A DNA stretch of 64,000 nucleotides from NCBI RefSeq assembly GCF_009026145.1, contig NZ_WBUE01000014.1:1-64000 (forward strand), written 5' to 3'. Origin of the DNA: Hyphomicrobium sp. GTDB taxonomy: Bacteria > Pseudomonadota > Alphaproteobacteria > Rhizobiales > Hyphomicrobiaceae. Below are positions 1 to 8,538 of this stretch, piece by piece. The notes beneath the pieces are model-generated. The model worked only from the letters and a program-made list of their open reading frames with translations, was not told where the DNA came from and did no database searches. How positions within the stretch are numbered: the first letter of the stretch is position 1; each line of letters opens with the position of its first letter. Made by a program: the position numbers and the translations under genes.

Positions 1-179
1 GAGCTGCTCCGGGGGGTGGAGGAGCTTGGCAGGCTCACACTAGCGGCCTACTCAAAATGGGGAATTGACTCCGATCAAGCGCGATTGTCGCATCTCATCG
101 GCTACGCGCAGCAACCGTGCTCTGCTTCAATGCCGCTCGCGCAAACTGCGACATCTTAGGTTGGCACATATTGCGTGGA

Positions 180-620
180 TTAACGGCGGCTCAACTTAAG
201 CGACGCCGAACCGCTATCACCCGACAGCGTCACGGACTGGCTGTTGCCATGCACCACGACGCGGATGCTTCCCGACACGTTGTATTCGGTATTGTGGAAG
301 CTGCCCCGATACCGATTGGGGCTGACCTCGTACACGGTTGCCGTTTGCGATGCTTTGCCCGACGCCGTCGCACACGTCGCGCTGAGCACATAGCTGTCAC
401 CGCCGGCGCGACTGTACCGTGCACGGCACCGCGCCCGCTCCTTGGTGCCCGACGCGAAGGACACCCAACCCCCACCGCTCCACGAGCCGGCAAGGCTGCC
501 AGCCTTGCTGAAGGCCGGCGGCGTTGCCATCGCCAATGCGGCCAGTATCACGATGGGGCCGAGGGCAGGCTTCGTCCCGATGGCGAAGACCCGCCAACCA
601 CCACGCACTTGATTCATCAT
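180..620 (-). CDS. hypothetical secreted protein (N-terminal hydrophobic segment)
   Basis: ORF track 180..827; start moved to MMNQVRGGWR, giving a signal-like segment followed by GSLAGSWSGGGWVSF. Opposite-strand ORF 117..1028 is Arg-rich and not protein-like. Confidence 0.6.
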   Translation of the reverse strand: MMNQVRGGWRVFAIGTKPALGPIVILAALAMATPPAFSKAGSLAGSWSGGGWVSFASGTKERARCRARYSRAGGDSYVLSATCATASGKASQTATVYEVSPNRYRGSFHNTEYNVSGSIRVVVHGNSQSVTLSGDSGSASLKLSRR

Positions 621-1448
621 CCCCCGATTTGGTTCAGACTTGGGCGTCTTCATGATCGGACCAATTGGACTTGCTTCGAGCTCATCGCCGAGAACGAACA
701 TCGGCAGCTCCCGAGGATACTTGCCAGGTTCAACGACAAACGCAAAGAGAGATTGAAGAGCGGAACACAAAACCATGCTCACTTTTACGATGTCGTGCCC
801 ACAGATTGCCAAGCGTGGCCAAGCCATCGCAACCGGCGAGGAGAGGTTTTCACCTGGCCGTTATTGGCCACACCTGCCGCGCAGATATCCCCGCCCCTCG
901 CGCGGCGCGTATCCTCCCCTCATCCCTGCCCGTCATGGGACGCATCAGCTGAGCGGCCGACGCGGGGCAAGGTCGGTGCCCGGTTGAGGCGGCGTTGCTT
1001 TCCGTTCGCAGCGTCGACGCGAGATTAGCTCTCTCACATGCCGGGGCAACGAACCGAGGCCGGGCGCCCCCAGCAATGGGACGCACGGACGCCCTTCGGC
1101 AGCGGCGCTCCCGCATTCAACTTCGGAGCGCAGCCGCTTTAGGTCCTGAGCGATGATAGCCCGGCCCGCGAAGCGCCGGGTGGGACCTGAAGCCCGTTGC
1201 CGTCGTGAAGAGCACCCTCGGCTTTGCAGCCACCGCACGCGGGCGCCGAAAGGCTGCCGGATTGTTACTAGGATGGCGGTCGTTTGGCGCCCGCGCTCCC
1301 TCGCTCTTTCTCATGCCTCGGGGCCAACGGCTCGCGAGACTAAGACCAGTTGCCTGCAAACGCCATCGGCCACGGAAATGCCGACGGTTGCGCACCGGGC
1401 CCCCGATAGGGAGAATACCGCAGGGGTTTGACTTAGGGTGCGTGGTCA

Positions 1449-2144
1449 ATGGCCGTATCATGGACGCTTGAGAAGGAGCTGTGCGGGCTCGCCGAGGCGA
1501 ACTCCGTCGGCGCAGCGCTGTGGCGGCTCGGATTGACCGAGCATGCCGAGAGTGCCGTCAGGCTGGAGGAGAGGCACGGCTGGCGGCGCGGCGGCGCGGA
1601 AACATACGTTTATCGCTTCAAGGTCATAAGCGCAGAGACGACACGCGATGTCCTCTTGAAGGCCGTCACCGCTTTCTCGACCTCGCGGACGCTCAATGAG
1701 ATCGCCGACGAGTGGGTGCACCGGCGGCAACTGCTGGCGCAAGGCGGCATCTCTACGCCAACGCTCTATTTCGCCGGCCGCGCGCTTTTGGTGGAGCAGG
1801 ACGTGGGGGAAAAGCTCGCCTCCTGGCTGCGGCGCAGCCCGAGCAACAGCATACAATTAACCGATCAGGTGTTTCGCTTGGCCGCCGTCATGGACAGGCA
1901 TGGCTTCGCCCCTATGTGCGTGTTCAACGGGCTGCGGACCGATGGAGAGGCCGTCTATGTCGTCGACTTTGGCCAGGACCTTGGCCCGCCGGGTGTTAGA
2001 CGGCGGCGCGGCAAGGGCCTCCTGCCGGAAGCCAAGCGCTGGCTGGCGAGCGTCGGCCAGCAGAGGATCGACCCGTGCCGGGCAGAGGCCGTGTATGCGT
2101 TTCACTTGGGCGGCGAGGCCAAGGATGAGCAAGGACCATCTTAA
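1449..2144 (+). CDS. kinase-like (APH/protein-kinase fold-like) protein with DFG motif
   Basis: Translation contains YRFKV...DVLLKAV (beta3-Lys-like), GISTPTLYFAGRALLVEQDVGEKL (hinge-like) and VYVVDFGQDLG (DFG). Confidence 0.6.
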   Translation: MAVSWTLEKELCGLAEANSVGAALWRLGLTEHAESAVRLEERHGWRRGGAETYVYRFKVISAETTRDVLLKAVTAFSTSRTLNEIADEWVHRRQLLAQGGISTPTLYFAGRALLVEQDVGEKLASWLRRSPSNSIQLTDQVFRLAAVMDRHGFAPMCVFNGLRTDGEAVYVVDFGQDLGPPGVRRRRGKGLLPEAKRWLASVGQQRIDPCRAEAVYAFHLGGEAKDEQGPS

Positions 2145-3150
2145 GCGCGACATCATCAGGGCCGTGACCGACGTGAGCGCGGCGGAGCAGCCCGCCGACC
2201 AATGGCTTGTCCCGCTCGGCGAGCGCCAGCCCGACAAACGCAATCACTTCGTCCTCTTCTTGAAGCCCGAGCTGCTGGCCGTGCGCGAGGGCGTGAAGCT
2301 CGGCGCCATCCTCGACCTCATCGCCGCCGCCCTACGCAAGCACGGAGTCGAGACCGGCGCCGTACGCGTGCTCAACGGGGCCTACCTCGCGCAGCACAAA
2401 ATCATGGAAGAGCACTACGGCGTGATCAATCGCGCCTCCCGTTTGGGACGCGCTGCCCTCTCCCCGCCGACGCTGCAGAAGCTCGAGGCCGAGTGCCCGG
2501 GGATAAAGGGCATTCTCGGAGCGCACGAGTTCCTGCAGCGCTATCCGGAGGTGTCCGCGTTCGCCCTCAACGTCATCGTCGACAGCCTCGGATCGAAGAA
2601 GATCGCCAGCGGCAAATATTACAGCGTCCTCAACGTAGCGGGCGAGCGGATGGTCGTTCTCAACGCCTTCCACCCGCAGCAGCTGCTCCACTACACGCGT
2701 CCCGGCAAAGCGCTCGTGGTGTTCGAATGCTGGTCCGATACCGACTGGGCGGTGCTGAGGCAGGAGATGACTGGCGCGACCGACCCCGCCCGCGCCGCCG
2801 AGGGATCGATCCGGCAAACGTTGCGGGCGAGGAGCCACGAGCTTGGCCTGCCGGAGGTCACGACGGCAACCAATGGCGTGCACTGCTCCGCCGGGCCGTT
2901 CGAAGCGATGCTCGAATACTGCCGCTTCTTCTCCGATCACGCCGGCAGCGCAGTCATCCGCCCGAGCGCGACGCCGTTCGGGCACATGCTGCTCGAGCGC
3001 GGCCTGCGGCAGAAGGACATTGCCGCCCTGGCCAAGAACCCGCTGCTGGGCGAGGGCAGCGCGGCGGCCTACGTTTTCAATCAGACGGAGGATAAGAACT
3101 CGGGCTTTGCCGCCGACCTGCTTGCCGAGGCGATGCGCAACGCTGCCTAG
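2125..3150 (+). CDS. nucleoside-diphosphate-kinase-like protein with large insertion
   Basis: In-frame ATG at 2125 inside ORF 1900..3150. FVLFLKPELL, GATDPARAAEGSIRQTL and NGVHCSAGPFEAMLEYCRFF match the NDPK KP, GAT(N/D)PxxAxxGTxR and N-x-x-H-x-S-x-x-x-x-E signatures. Confidence 0.7.
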   Translation: MSKDHLKRDIIRAVTDVSAAEQPADQWLVPLGERQPDKRNHFVLFLKPELLAVREGVKLGAILDLIAAALRKHGVETGAVRVLNGAYLAQHKIMEEHYGVINRASRLGRAALSPPTLQKLEAECPGIKGILGAHEFLQRYPEVSAFALNVIVDSLGSKKIASGKYYSVLNVAGERMVVLNAFHPQQLLHYTRPGKALVVFECWSDTDWAVLRQEMTGATDPARAAEGSIRQTLRARSHELGLPEVTTATNGVHCSAGPFEAMLEYCRFFSDHAGSAVIRPSATPFGHMLLERGLRQKDIAALAKNPLLGEGSAAAYVFNQTEDKNSGFAADLLAEAMRNAA

Positions 3151-3160
3151 AACCTGCGCT

Positions 3161-3219
3161 GGCAGGTCTGCTCCAACCGCCACCCGGTGACGCGGCCGCT
3201 CGCGCCCGCACGCCATCGT
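3161..3219 (-). pseudogene. remnant of the C-terminus of a paralogue of the 3786..4061 gene
   Basis: Near-identical to 3791..3849; minus-strand translation GRVTGWRLEQTCQ matches the C-terminus CRVTGWRLEQTCQ of the downstream gene. Confidence 0.55.
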
Positions 3220-3225
3220 CACGTC

Positions 3226-3253
3226 CACTATTCGCAAGGCACTATTCGCAAGG
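3226..3253. repeat. 14-bp tandem duplication CACTATTCGCAAGG x2
   Basis: Exact tandem copies at 3226-3239 and 3240-3253. Confidence 0.9.
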
Positions 3254-3685
3254 GACTTGGAGCGTCTTTCCGATCTCCGCAAAGTACCTCGAGCAAAGCT
3301 CGCGCGCCGCTGGCTTGGGTGGAGTCTTGGTGCCGCGGCTCGCCGGCGCGGTCGCTGGCGACGCCGGTTTGGGCAGCTCCGCTGGTTTGGCCTCTACTGT
3401 CGGCTCCTCCGCAGGTGCTTGAGCCTCTCCGCCATTGCACGGGCCGAGGAGAGTCTGCTCCGTGAGCTTGCCGTAGAAGTCGACGTGCAGGTGATAGCGC
3501 TGACCGTCGCGGCAAGCATCGAGCTTGAACGGGGGCTTGGTCCTCTGGAACTCGAGCTGCTCGTAACCCTGCTCGGTCAGCTCGCGGCGCACACGCTCGA
3601 CGCCGTGGGCATAGGCAGGGGCACTCCCACCCAGCGCAAAGACGACCAGAGCTCCGGCAGCCAGCTTTGCACGTACATCAGCCAT
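3242..3685 (-). CDS. hypothetical secreted protein
   Basis: ORF with signal peptide MADVRAKLAAGALVVFALGGSAPAYA, then YEQLEFQRTKPPFKLDACRDGQRYHLHVDFYGKL. Confidence 0.65.
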   Translation of the reverse strand: MADVRAKLAAGALVVFALGGSAPAYAHGVERVRRELTEQGYEQLEFQRTKPPFKLDACRDGQRYHLHVDFYGKLTEQTLLGPCNGGEAQAPAEEPTVEAKPAELPKPASPATAPASRGTKTPPKPAARELCSRYFAEIGKTLQVPCE

Positions 3686-3785
3686 GAGCGACATCCACTA
3701 AAGCGAATATAATAGCACCGCCCGGGACATGTAACTGTACCGAGGGGAACCGGCCGGAAGCGATGTCATCAGCCCCGGCCGCCCG

Positions 3786-4061
3786 TCACTGACAGGTCTG
3801 CTCCAGCCGCCAACCCGTGACGCGGCACCGCTCGCGCCCGCGCGCATCGACACTGCAATCGCGGTTGGGGTAGCGCTTGTAGGAGCAGTAGTAGTCGGGG
3901 AACAGGAAGCCTTCGTAGCCGCGCACCGGACCTTTGGTCTCGTACGTCTCCGAGTAATAGGGCTTCACGCCGCGGCGGGCTTCGGTCTCGCTGGCGGCGA
4001 GCAAAGGCACGGCCAGCGCGGCCGCAGCGACCGCCATTGCCCGCATGTTCGACGAACTCAT
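3786..4061 (-). CDS. small hypothetical secreted protein (91 aa)
   Basis: Start MSSSNMRAMAVAAAALAVPLLAASETEA; Cys-containing C-terminus. Confidence 0.6.
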   Translation of the reverse strand: MSSSNMRAMAVAAAALAVPLLAASETEARRGVKPYYSETYETKGPVRGYEGFLFPDYYCSYKRYPNRDCSVDARGRERCRVTGWRLEQTCQ

Positions 4062-4141
4062 CTCGGCTCCTCCTTGTCGCAGGAAGAAATGTAGGTCGCC
4101 GACGCCGGCAGAGTAGTCTGCAGGCGGGATCCTACGGGCCG

Positions 4142-4163
4142 CTGTCCCCCATTCAGGGGACAG
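4142..4163. promoter_or_regulatory. palindrome CTGTCCCC-CATTCA-GGGGACAG
   Basis: Perfect 8-bp arms with 6-nt spacer, between divergent genes; the core recurs at 7909-7925. Confidence 0.5.
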
Positions 4164-4247
4164 ACAATACCGCGCCCAGAGGCTATTTTTCTCGAGTGGC
4201 GGCGAAATTCCGCGCCGCCCCCTCAGTTTTGCGTTCGGGGAAGCCAA

Positions 4248-5015
4248 ATGGCTTGGCTGTCTTTAGTCGGCGTCAGTGGGAAAGGTGGGCACCCGTCCCC
4301 CATCGAGCCTGCGTTTTCCAACTCCCCCGTCGCGGCTCCCCCCGCCGAGACGACTGCTGCGCCGCAACAGATCGCCGCCAATGCCTTCATTTTCAGGGCG
4401 GGCGATCCTCGAACGCATCTTTATCGGGTGGAGAGCGGCGCCATCTGTCTCTATGAGACCGGCCGCTCCGACCGCCAGTCGATCATCGAGTTCCTGTTTC
4501 CGGGCGACTATGCCGGCCTCGGCTTCCTGCAGAAGCATCACCTGAGTGCCCGCGCCCTGCTCGACTCGAGCGTCACCTGTCATCCCCTCGACGCGCTGCC
4601 GGATCTGGTGAAGAACGACCCGCGCGCGCAGGCGATGCTGGCGCATTCGGTCGAGCGCGAGTTCGAGGCACGGCGCGACGAGCTGTGCAGCGCTGGCCGG
4701 CGGCGGCCGATCGAGCGCGTTGCGGCGCTACTCGTCACCTCGGCGCGCACCAACGTGCAGCAGGGACGCCCGGCAGCGATCATCAAGGACTCCTGGAAGT
4801 GCGGCTTCATCGCCGATCTGTTGCAGCTCACGCTGGACGACCTCGCGGCGCTGCTCGTCGAGCTGGAGCGCCGCGGCCTTATCGCGGCGGCGGGAAAGGA
4901 TCTGCGCCTCCTGGACATCCCGGCGCTGGAGGCGATGGCGGACGGCATCTGGCCGAACAACGACCATGGCGCCGCGCGTTCGCCACAGCTCCTGCCGGCT
5001 CATAGAGCCGCCTGA
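4248..5015 (+). CDS. Crp/Fnr family transcriptional regulator
   Basis: cNMP-binding-like RVESGAICLYETGRSDRQSIIEFLFPGDYAGLGFLQ plus C-terminal HTH region. Confidence 0.85.
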   Translation: MAWLSLVGVSGKGGHPSPIEPAFSNSPVAAPPAETTAAPQQIAANAFIFRAGDPRTHLYRVESGAICLYETGRSDRQSIIEFLFPGDYAGLGFLQKHHLSARALLDSSVTCHPLDALPDLVKNDPRAQAMLAHSVEREFEARRDELCSAGRRRPIERVAALLVTSARTNVQQGRPAAIIKDSWKCGFIADLLQLTLDDLAALLVELERRGLIAAAGKDLRLLDIPALEAMADGIWPNNDHGAARSPQLLPAHRAA

Positions 5016-7783
5016 GCAGCGCCCGTCTTGAGCATGCCGAGGCTTTGCGCTCGGACGACGGCCTGCGCGCGGGATTCGGCCGAAAGCTTCTGGAAGATGC
5101 GCTTCAGGTGAGTTTTGATCGTCTCTGGTGCGACACCGAGTTCGCGGGCGATCTCTTTGTTCGACCTGCCGCGCGCGATGAACTCGACGATCGTTCGCTC
5201 ACGCGCCGTCAGCTCATCGGGTGGCCGCGCCGCCGCCGACTTGCGCATCGCCTGCAGCCGCTCGCGCAGCTGAAGCAGCAGCCCGTTGACGAACCTGATG
5301 GCCAGATCGTCGCCGTCGAAGACGGCGGCGTCTCGCGCCTTCAGGAGAATCGGCACAATCCGCCGTTCGTGATCGAGCACGAAGCTCGGCATATTGGCCT
5401 CGGCGCCCCAAGCCATCAGCTTCTTGAGAAGGGCATGCGATTTCGCCAAGAAGCCCAGGCGGTCATAGAGGACGGCGAGGTCAATTCCGACACGCAGCGC
5501 GATAAAGCGGTCGTCGGTAGAAAGCAGGCCGCTGAATGCCTCACTCAGCGCGGCAGCGGCATCCTCCAGATTCTCCGAGGCCGCGTCGATCAGCCCTTTC
5601 GCAACCAGGCGCCAGGTGCGGATGGAGGCGCCGAGGTCCGCTGCGTGCTTGGCGTGCAGCTCATCGAATGCAGGCATTAGGGCGAGTGCCTCGCTTACGT
5701 TGCCGTTGGCCAGGAGCAGGCGCGTGCGCTCGACCAGCAGCATGGCGACGACCACGCCCCAACCGCGCTCCCAGCTCAACCGTTCGGCGCGGTTGAGAAG
5801 GCTCATGGCTCGCGTATAGTCGCCGCGCACCGCGGCCGCGCGCACGAGCACGAAGAACGCATTGCGGAAGCCTTCGTGGAACGCCGTCGTCTCGATGAGC
5901 TCGAGGGCGTCGAGCACCCGCACCTCGGCACCCGTAACGTCGCCGCGCTCATACTCCAGGCGCGCGATAAGGGCGGTGAGCATCGAGGCCGATACCGACT
6001 TTGCGCCCGCGTACTTTTCCGCCAGCGACTGTGCCACCGCATAGAAATCGAACGCCTCGTCGAACCTCAGCTGTTTGACGGCTGCAAGGCCGTAGAGGCA
6101 GAGGCGGTAGTTTTCGGGAAGCACGTACGATGCCTCGCCGGCAGAAGGATCGGGATTGGGGACGGCATAGAACGCCTTCCAATCGCCGGACTTCAAGTAG
6201 GCGTAGCGCACCACGTTGCATAGCGCATTGAAGTTGAAGGCGTCGAATTTGTAGCCGGCGAGACATTCCAGCGCGATGTCGCGCCCGCGTGCGCTGTCCT
6301 CGGTGAGCGCACAGAACACCGCGCGCGCCGCCCGGCATCGCCACCACAAGTCGCTGCCCAGGGCGGCGTGCGTTCCCGCCTCCACCTGCGTCAGCAGCAC
6401 CTCCGCCTCCTTGAAGCGCGTGACGAGGCTCATGCCCCAGGCAAGTGCCAGCTTGACTTCGAGCTGGCCGCTCATCAGCTCCTTGGGTAGCTGCTGCTCC
6501 CAGCTGAGCAGCGTGAGCAGATCCCCTCTCGCCACCATAGACATGGCGCAGTTCTCGATGAACTCGAGCGCCAGCGGGTAGTCGCCGGCGGCGATGGCGT
6601 AGTGGACCGCTTCGCTCCACATCTGGCGCGCGGCATACCAGCGGCAGGCACGGCGATGCAGGTCTTGAAGCTGATCGCCCATCCTGGTGCGCAGCCGGTC
6701 GAGAAGAAATTCGCGCAACAGATTGTGGTAGCGGTACCAGTTCCCCGACTCGTCGAGCGGCACCAGCAAGAACTGCTCCCGCTCCAGGGCTTCGAGAATT
6801 GCCGCTTCTTCCGAAGTACCGGCTACGGCGCTGCACAGCGAGCCGTTCATCTGCTCGAGGATGGACGTCTTCAGGAGGAAGTCGACGACCTCCTCCGGCT
6901 CCGTGGCCAGCGTGTCTTCGAAGTATTCGGAAATCGTGCGTGACGTACCCGAGATGGTGCGGACATGCGCCACCGGATCGGCGGAGTTCGTCAGCGCAAT
7001 GCGCGACAACTGCAGGGCCGCGGGCCATCCTTCCGTTGTCGCGTGCAACTTGGCGATGCCCGCCTTGCCTAGCCGGTGGCACAGGGCATCGCCGAGGAAG
7101 TCGCATATCTCCTGCGGCTTGAACTTCAAGAGCGGCACATCGATCTCGACAAGCTCGTCCTCCAAGCGCAGGCGCGACAGTGAAAAGCGCGGCTCGGTGC
7201 GCGAGATGAGCACCAGATGCAGGGTCGAGGGGGCATAACGGACGAGCATCTTCATCAGCTCGTGGCAGCGCGCATCCGAGACGACGTGGAAATCGTCGAG
7301 GAACAGGTAGGTCTCACAATCGGTCTCCGCTACCGCGTTGAGCAGCGACGAGATGACGTTGCGCGCGGGAATGAGGTTAGACGCCTGCAACAGCTCGATG
7401 GCTTCGCGCCCGAGGTTGGTCGCCGCGCTCTCGAAAGCGCGCGCGAGATGGTAAGCGAACGCTCCCGGCTCGTTGTCGTCGCTGTCGAGGCTGAGCCAGG
7501 CGACGAGCGATCCCGCCTCCCGCAAGCGCTGGCTCCATTCAGCGGCGATGATGGTCTTTCCGTACCCGGCCGGGGCTCTAAACAGGATGACCCGGCGCGC
7601 AGCGGCGCCGTCGAGGAACTTCATCAGCTCCGGGCGTTGAACCGCAAACTTGCGAACCGCAGGAGGGACTGTCTTGGTCAGCGCGATACGCGGCAAGTCG
7701 ACCAAGACGGGGTGACCAAAATCCTGCGTCAATCCCATCACACTCATCTGCGCGCGCTCCCCACGCACAGAATACGCGCCCAT
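5000..7783 (-). CDS. MalT-like LuxR family ATP-dependent transcriptional regulator
   Basis: Walker A FRAPAGYGKT, TPR-like middle, C-terminal LuxR HTH ELTARERTIVEFIARGRSNKEIARELGVAPETIKTHLKRIFQKL. Confidence 0.92.
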   Translation of the reverse strand: MGAYSVRGERAQMSVMGLTQDFGHPVLVDLPRIALTKTVPPAVRKFAVQRPELMKFLDGAAARRVILFRAPAGYGKTIIAAEWSQRLREAGSLVAWLSLDSDDNEPGAFAYHLARAFESAATNLGREAIELLQASNLIPARNVISSLLNAVAETDCETYLFLDDFHVVSDARCHELMKMLVRYAPSTLHLVLISRTEPRFSLSRLRLEDELVEIDVPLLKFKPQEICDFLGDALCHRLGKAGIAKLHATTEGWPAALQLSRIALTNSADPVAHVRTISGTSRTISEYFEDTLATEPEEVVDFLLKTSILEQMNGSLCSAVAGTSEEAAILEALEREQFLLVPLDESGNWYRYHNLLREFLLDRLRTRMGDQLQDLHRRACRWYAARQMWSEAVHYAIAAGDYPLALEFIENCAMSMVARGDLLTLLSWEQQLPKELMSGQLEVKLALAWGMSLVTRFKEAEVLLTQVEAGTHAALGSDLWWRCRAARAVFCALTEDSARGRDIALECLAGYKFDAFNFNALCNVVRYAYLKSGDWKAFYAVPNPDPSAGEASYVLPENYRLCLYGLAAVKQLRFDEAFDFYAVAQSLAEKYAGAKSVSASMLTALIARLEYERGDVTGAEVRVLDALELIETTAFHEGFRNAFFVLVRAAAVRGDYTRAMSLLNRAERLSWERGWGVVVAMLLVERTRLLLANGNVSEALALMPAFDELHAKHAADLGASIRTWRLVAKGLIDAASENLEDAAAALSEAFSGLLSTDDRFIALRVGIDLAVLYDRLGFLAKSHALLKKLMAWGAEANMPSFVLDHERRIVPILLKARDAAVFDGDDLAIRFVNGLLLQLRERLQAMRKSAAARPPDELTARERTIVEFIARGRSNKEIARELGVAPETIKTHLKRIFQKLSAESRAQAVVRAQSLGMLKTGAAQAAL

Positions 7784-7908
7784 TGAAATGCCATGTTAGG
7801 CCATGCTGGGAGGGGCTTCAATTTAAAATGAGAATGAGAGGTATTAGCCGATTGGAGCGCGTGCAGCGCCGGCCAATGCGCCCGATCCCCCGGCGCCAAT
7901 CGTGACAT

Positions 7909-7925
7909 TCCCCCAATCAGGGGAC
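7909..7925. promoter_or_regulatory. palindrome TCCCC-CAATCA-GGGGA(C)
   Basis: Same core as 4145-4161 with one internal difference, between divergent LuxR and lipoprotein genes. Confidence 0.5.
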
Positions 7926-7998
7926 TGCTCAACGGGCAGCGGCGCCGCAATCTTGGACCGCAATTGTTCGGATCTGAGCCCGCGTTGGAACTGAAACA

Positions 7999-8289
7999 AT
8001 GTTCGCTTTGAATGGTATTGCGTCGGAGCGCGACCCCGCACGCCGCCTCACTCTCTTCCTCGTCAGCGCGATGTCACTTTCCCTCGGCGCTTGTGCGCAC
8101 AATGTGACAGACGCCCCTGCACTTCAGTGGCAGGTCAATACGGTCGATACATCGATCGACAGCGAAGCGGCTGGCACCTCCGCCGGTGCGCCGTCGTCAT
8201 GGAGCTGCGGTTCCGACAACCCGGACGCATGCTACGTCTATCGCGGCGGCAGGGACCCCAAGACCGGATTGGCCTTTACGCTGCTTTAG
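7999..8289 (+). CDS. hypothetical lipoprotein
   Basis: Signal peptide ending in lipobox-like LSLGAC. Confidence 0.6.
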   Translation: MFALNGIASERDPARRLTLFLVSAMSLSLGACAHNVTDAPALQWQVNTVDTSIDSEAAGTSAGAPSSWSCGSDNPDACYVYRGGRDPKTGLAFTLL

Positions 8290-8382
8290 TCGCTCGACCG
8301 CTGCTGACTGGCTCTGCTTGCCGGCGGGGCGGTGATATGGCACTCGGTTAGACGCTCGATAAGTCGCGGTAGGAGCGCATCC

Positions 8383-8511
8383 ATGGACGCCAAGACTGTT
8401 GTCATCGCCGTGCTGGTCATTGCCGTCGCCGTGCTCGGCTACCTCTATTACGAGCAGTCGCGCCACGGAATCAGCATCGACGCGCCAGGCGTGAAGATCG
8501 ACGCGAGGTAG
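8383..8511 (+). CDS. small single-pass membrane protein (42 aa)
   Basis: MDAKTVVIAVLVIAVAVLGYLYYEQSRHGISIDAPGVKIDAR; AGGAG about 8 bp upstream of ATG; below the ORF-track cutoff. Confidence 0.6.
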   Translation: MDAKTVVIAVLVIAVAVLGYLYYEQSRHGISIDAPGVKIDAR

Positions 8512-8538
8512 GCTGCGTCGGCAGCTGTGTAGGCGTCC

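Noticed and set aside
850-1461. Minus-strand ORFs between 850 and 1461
   Set aside because: Arg/Pro-rich, overlapping in several frames, no motifs; more likely non-coding or decayed DNA.
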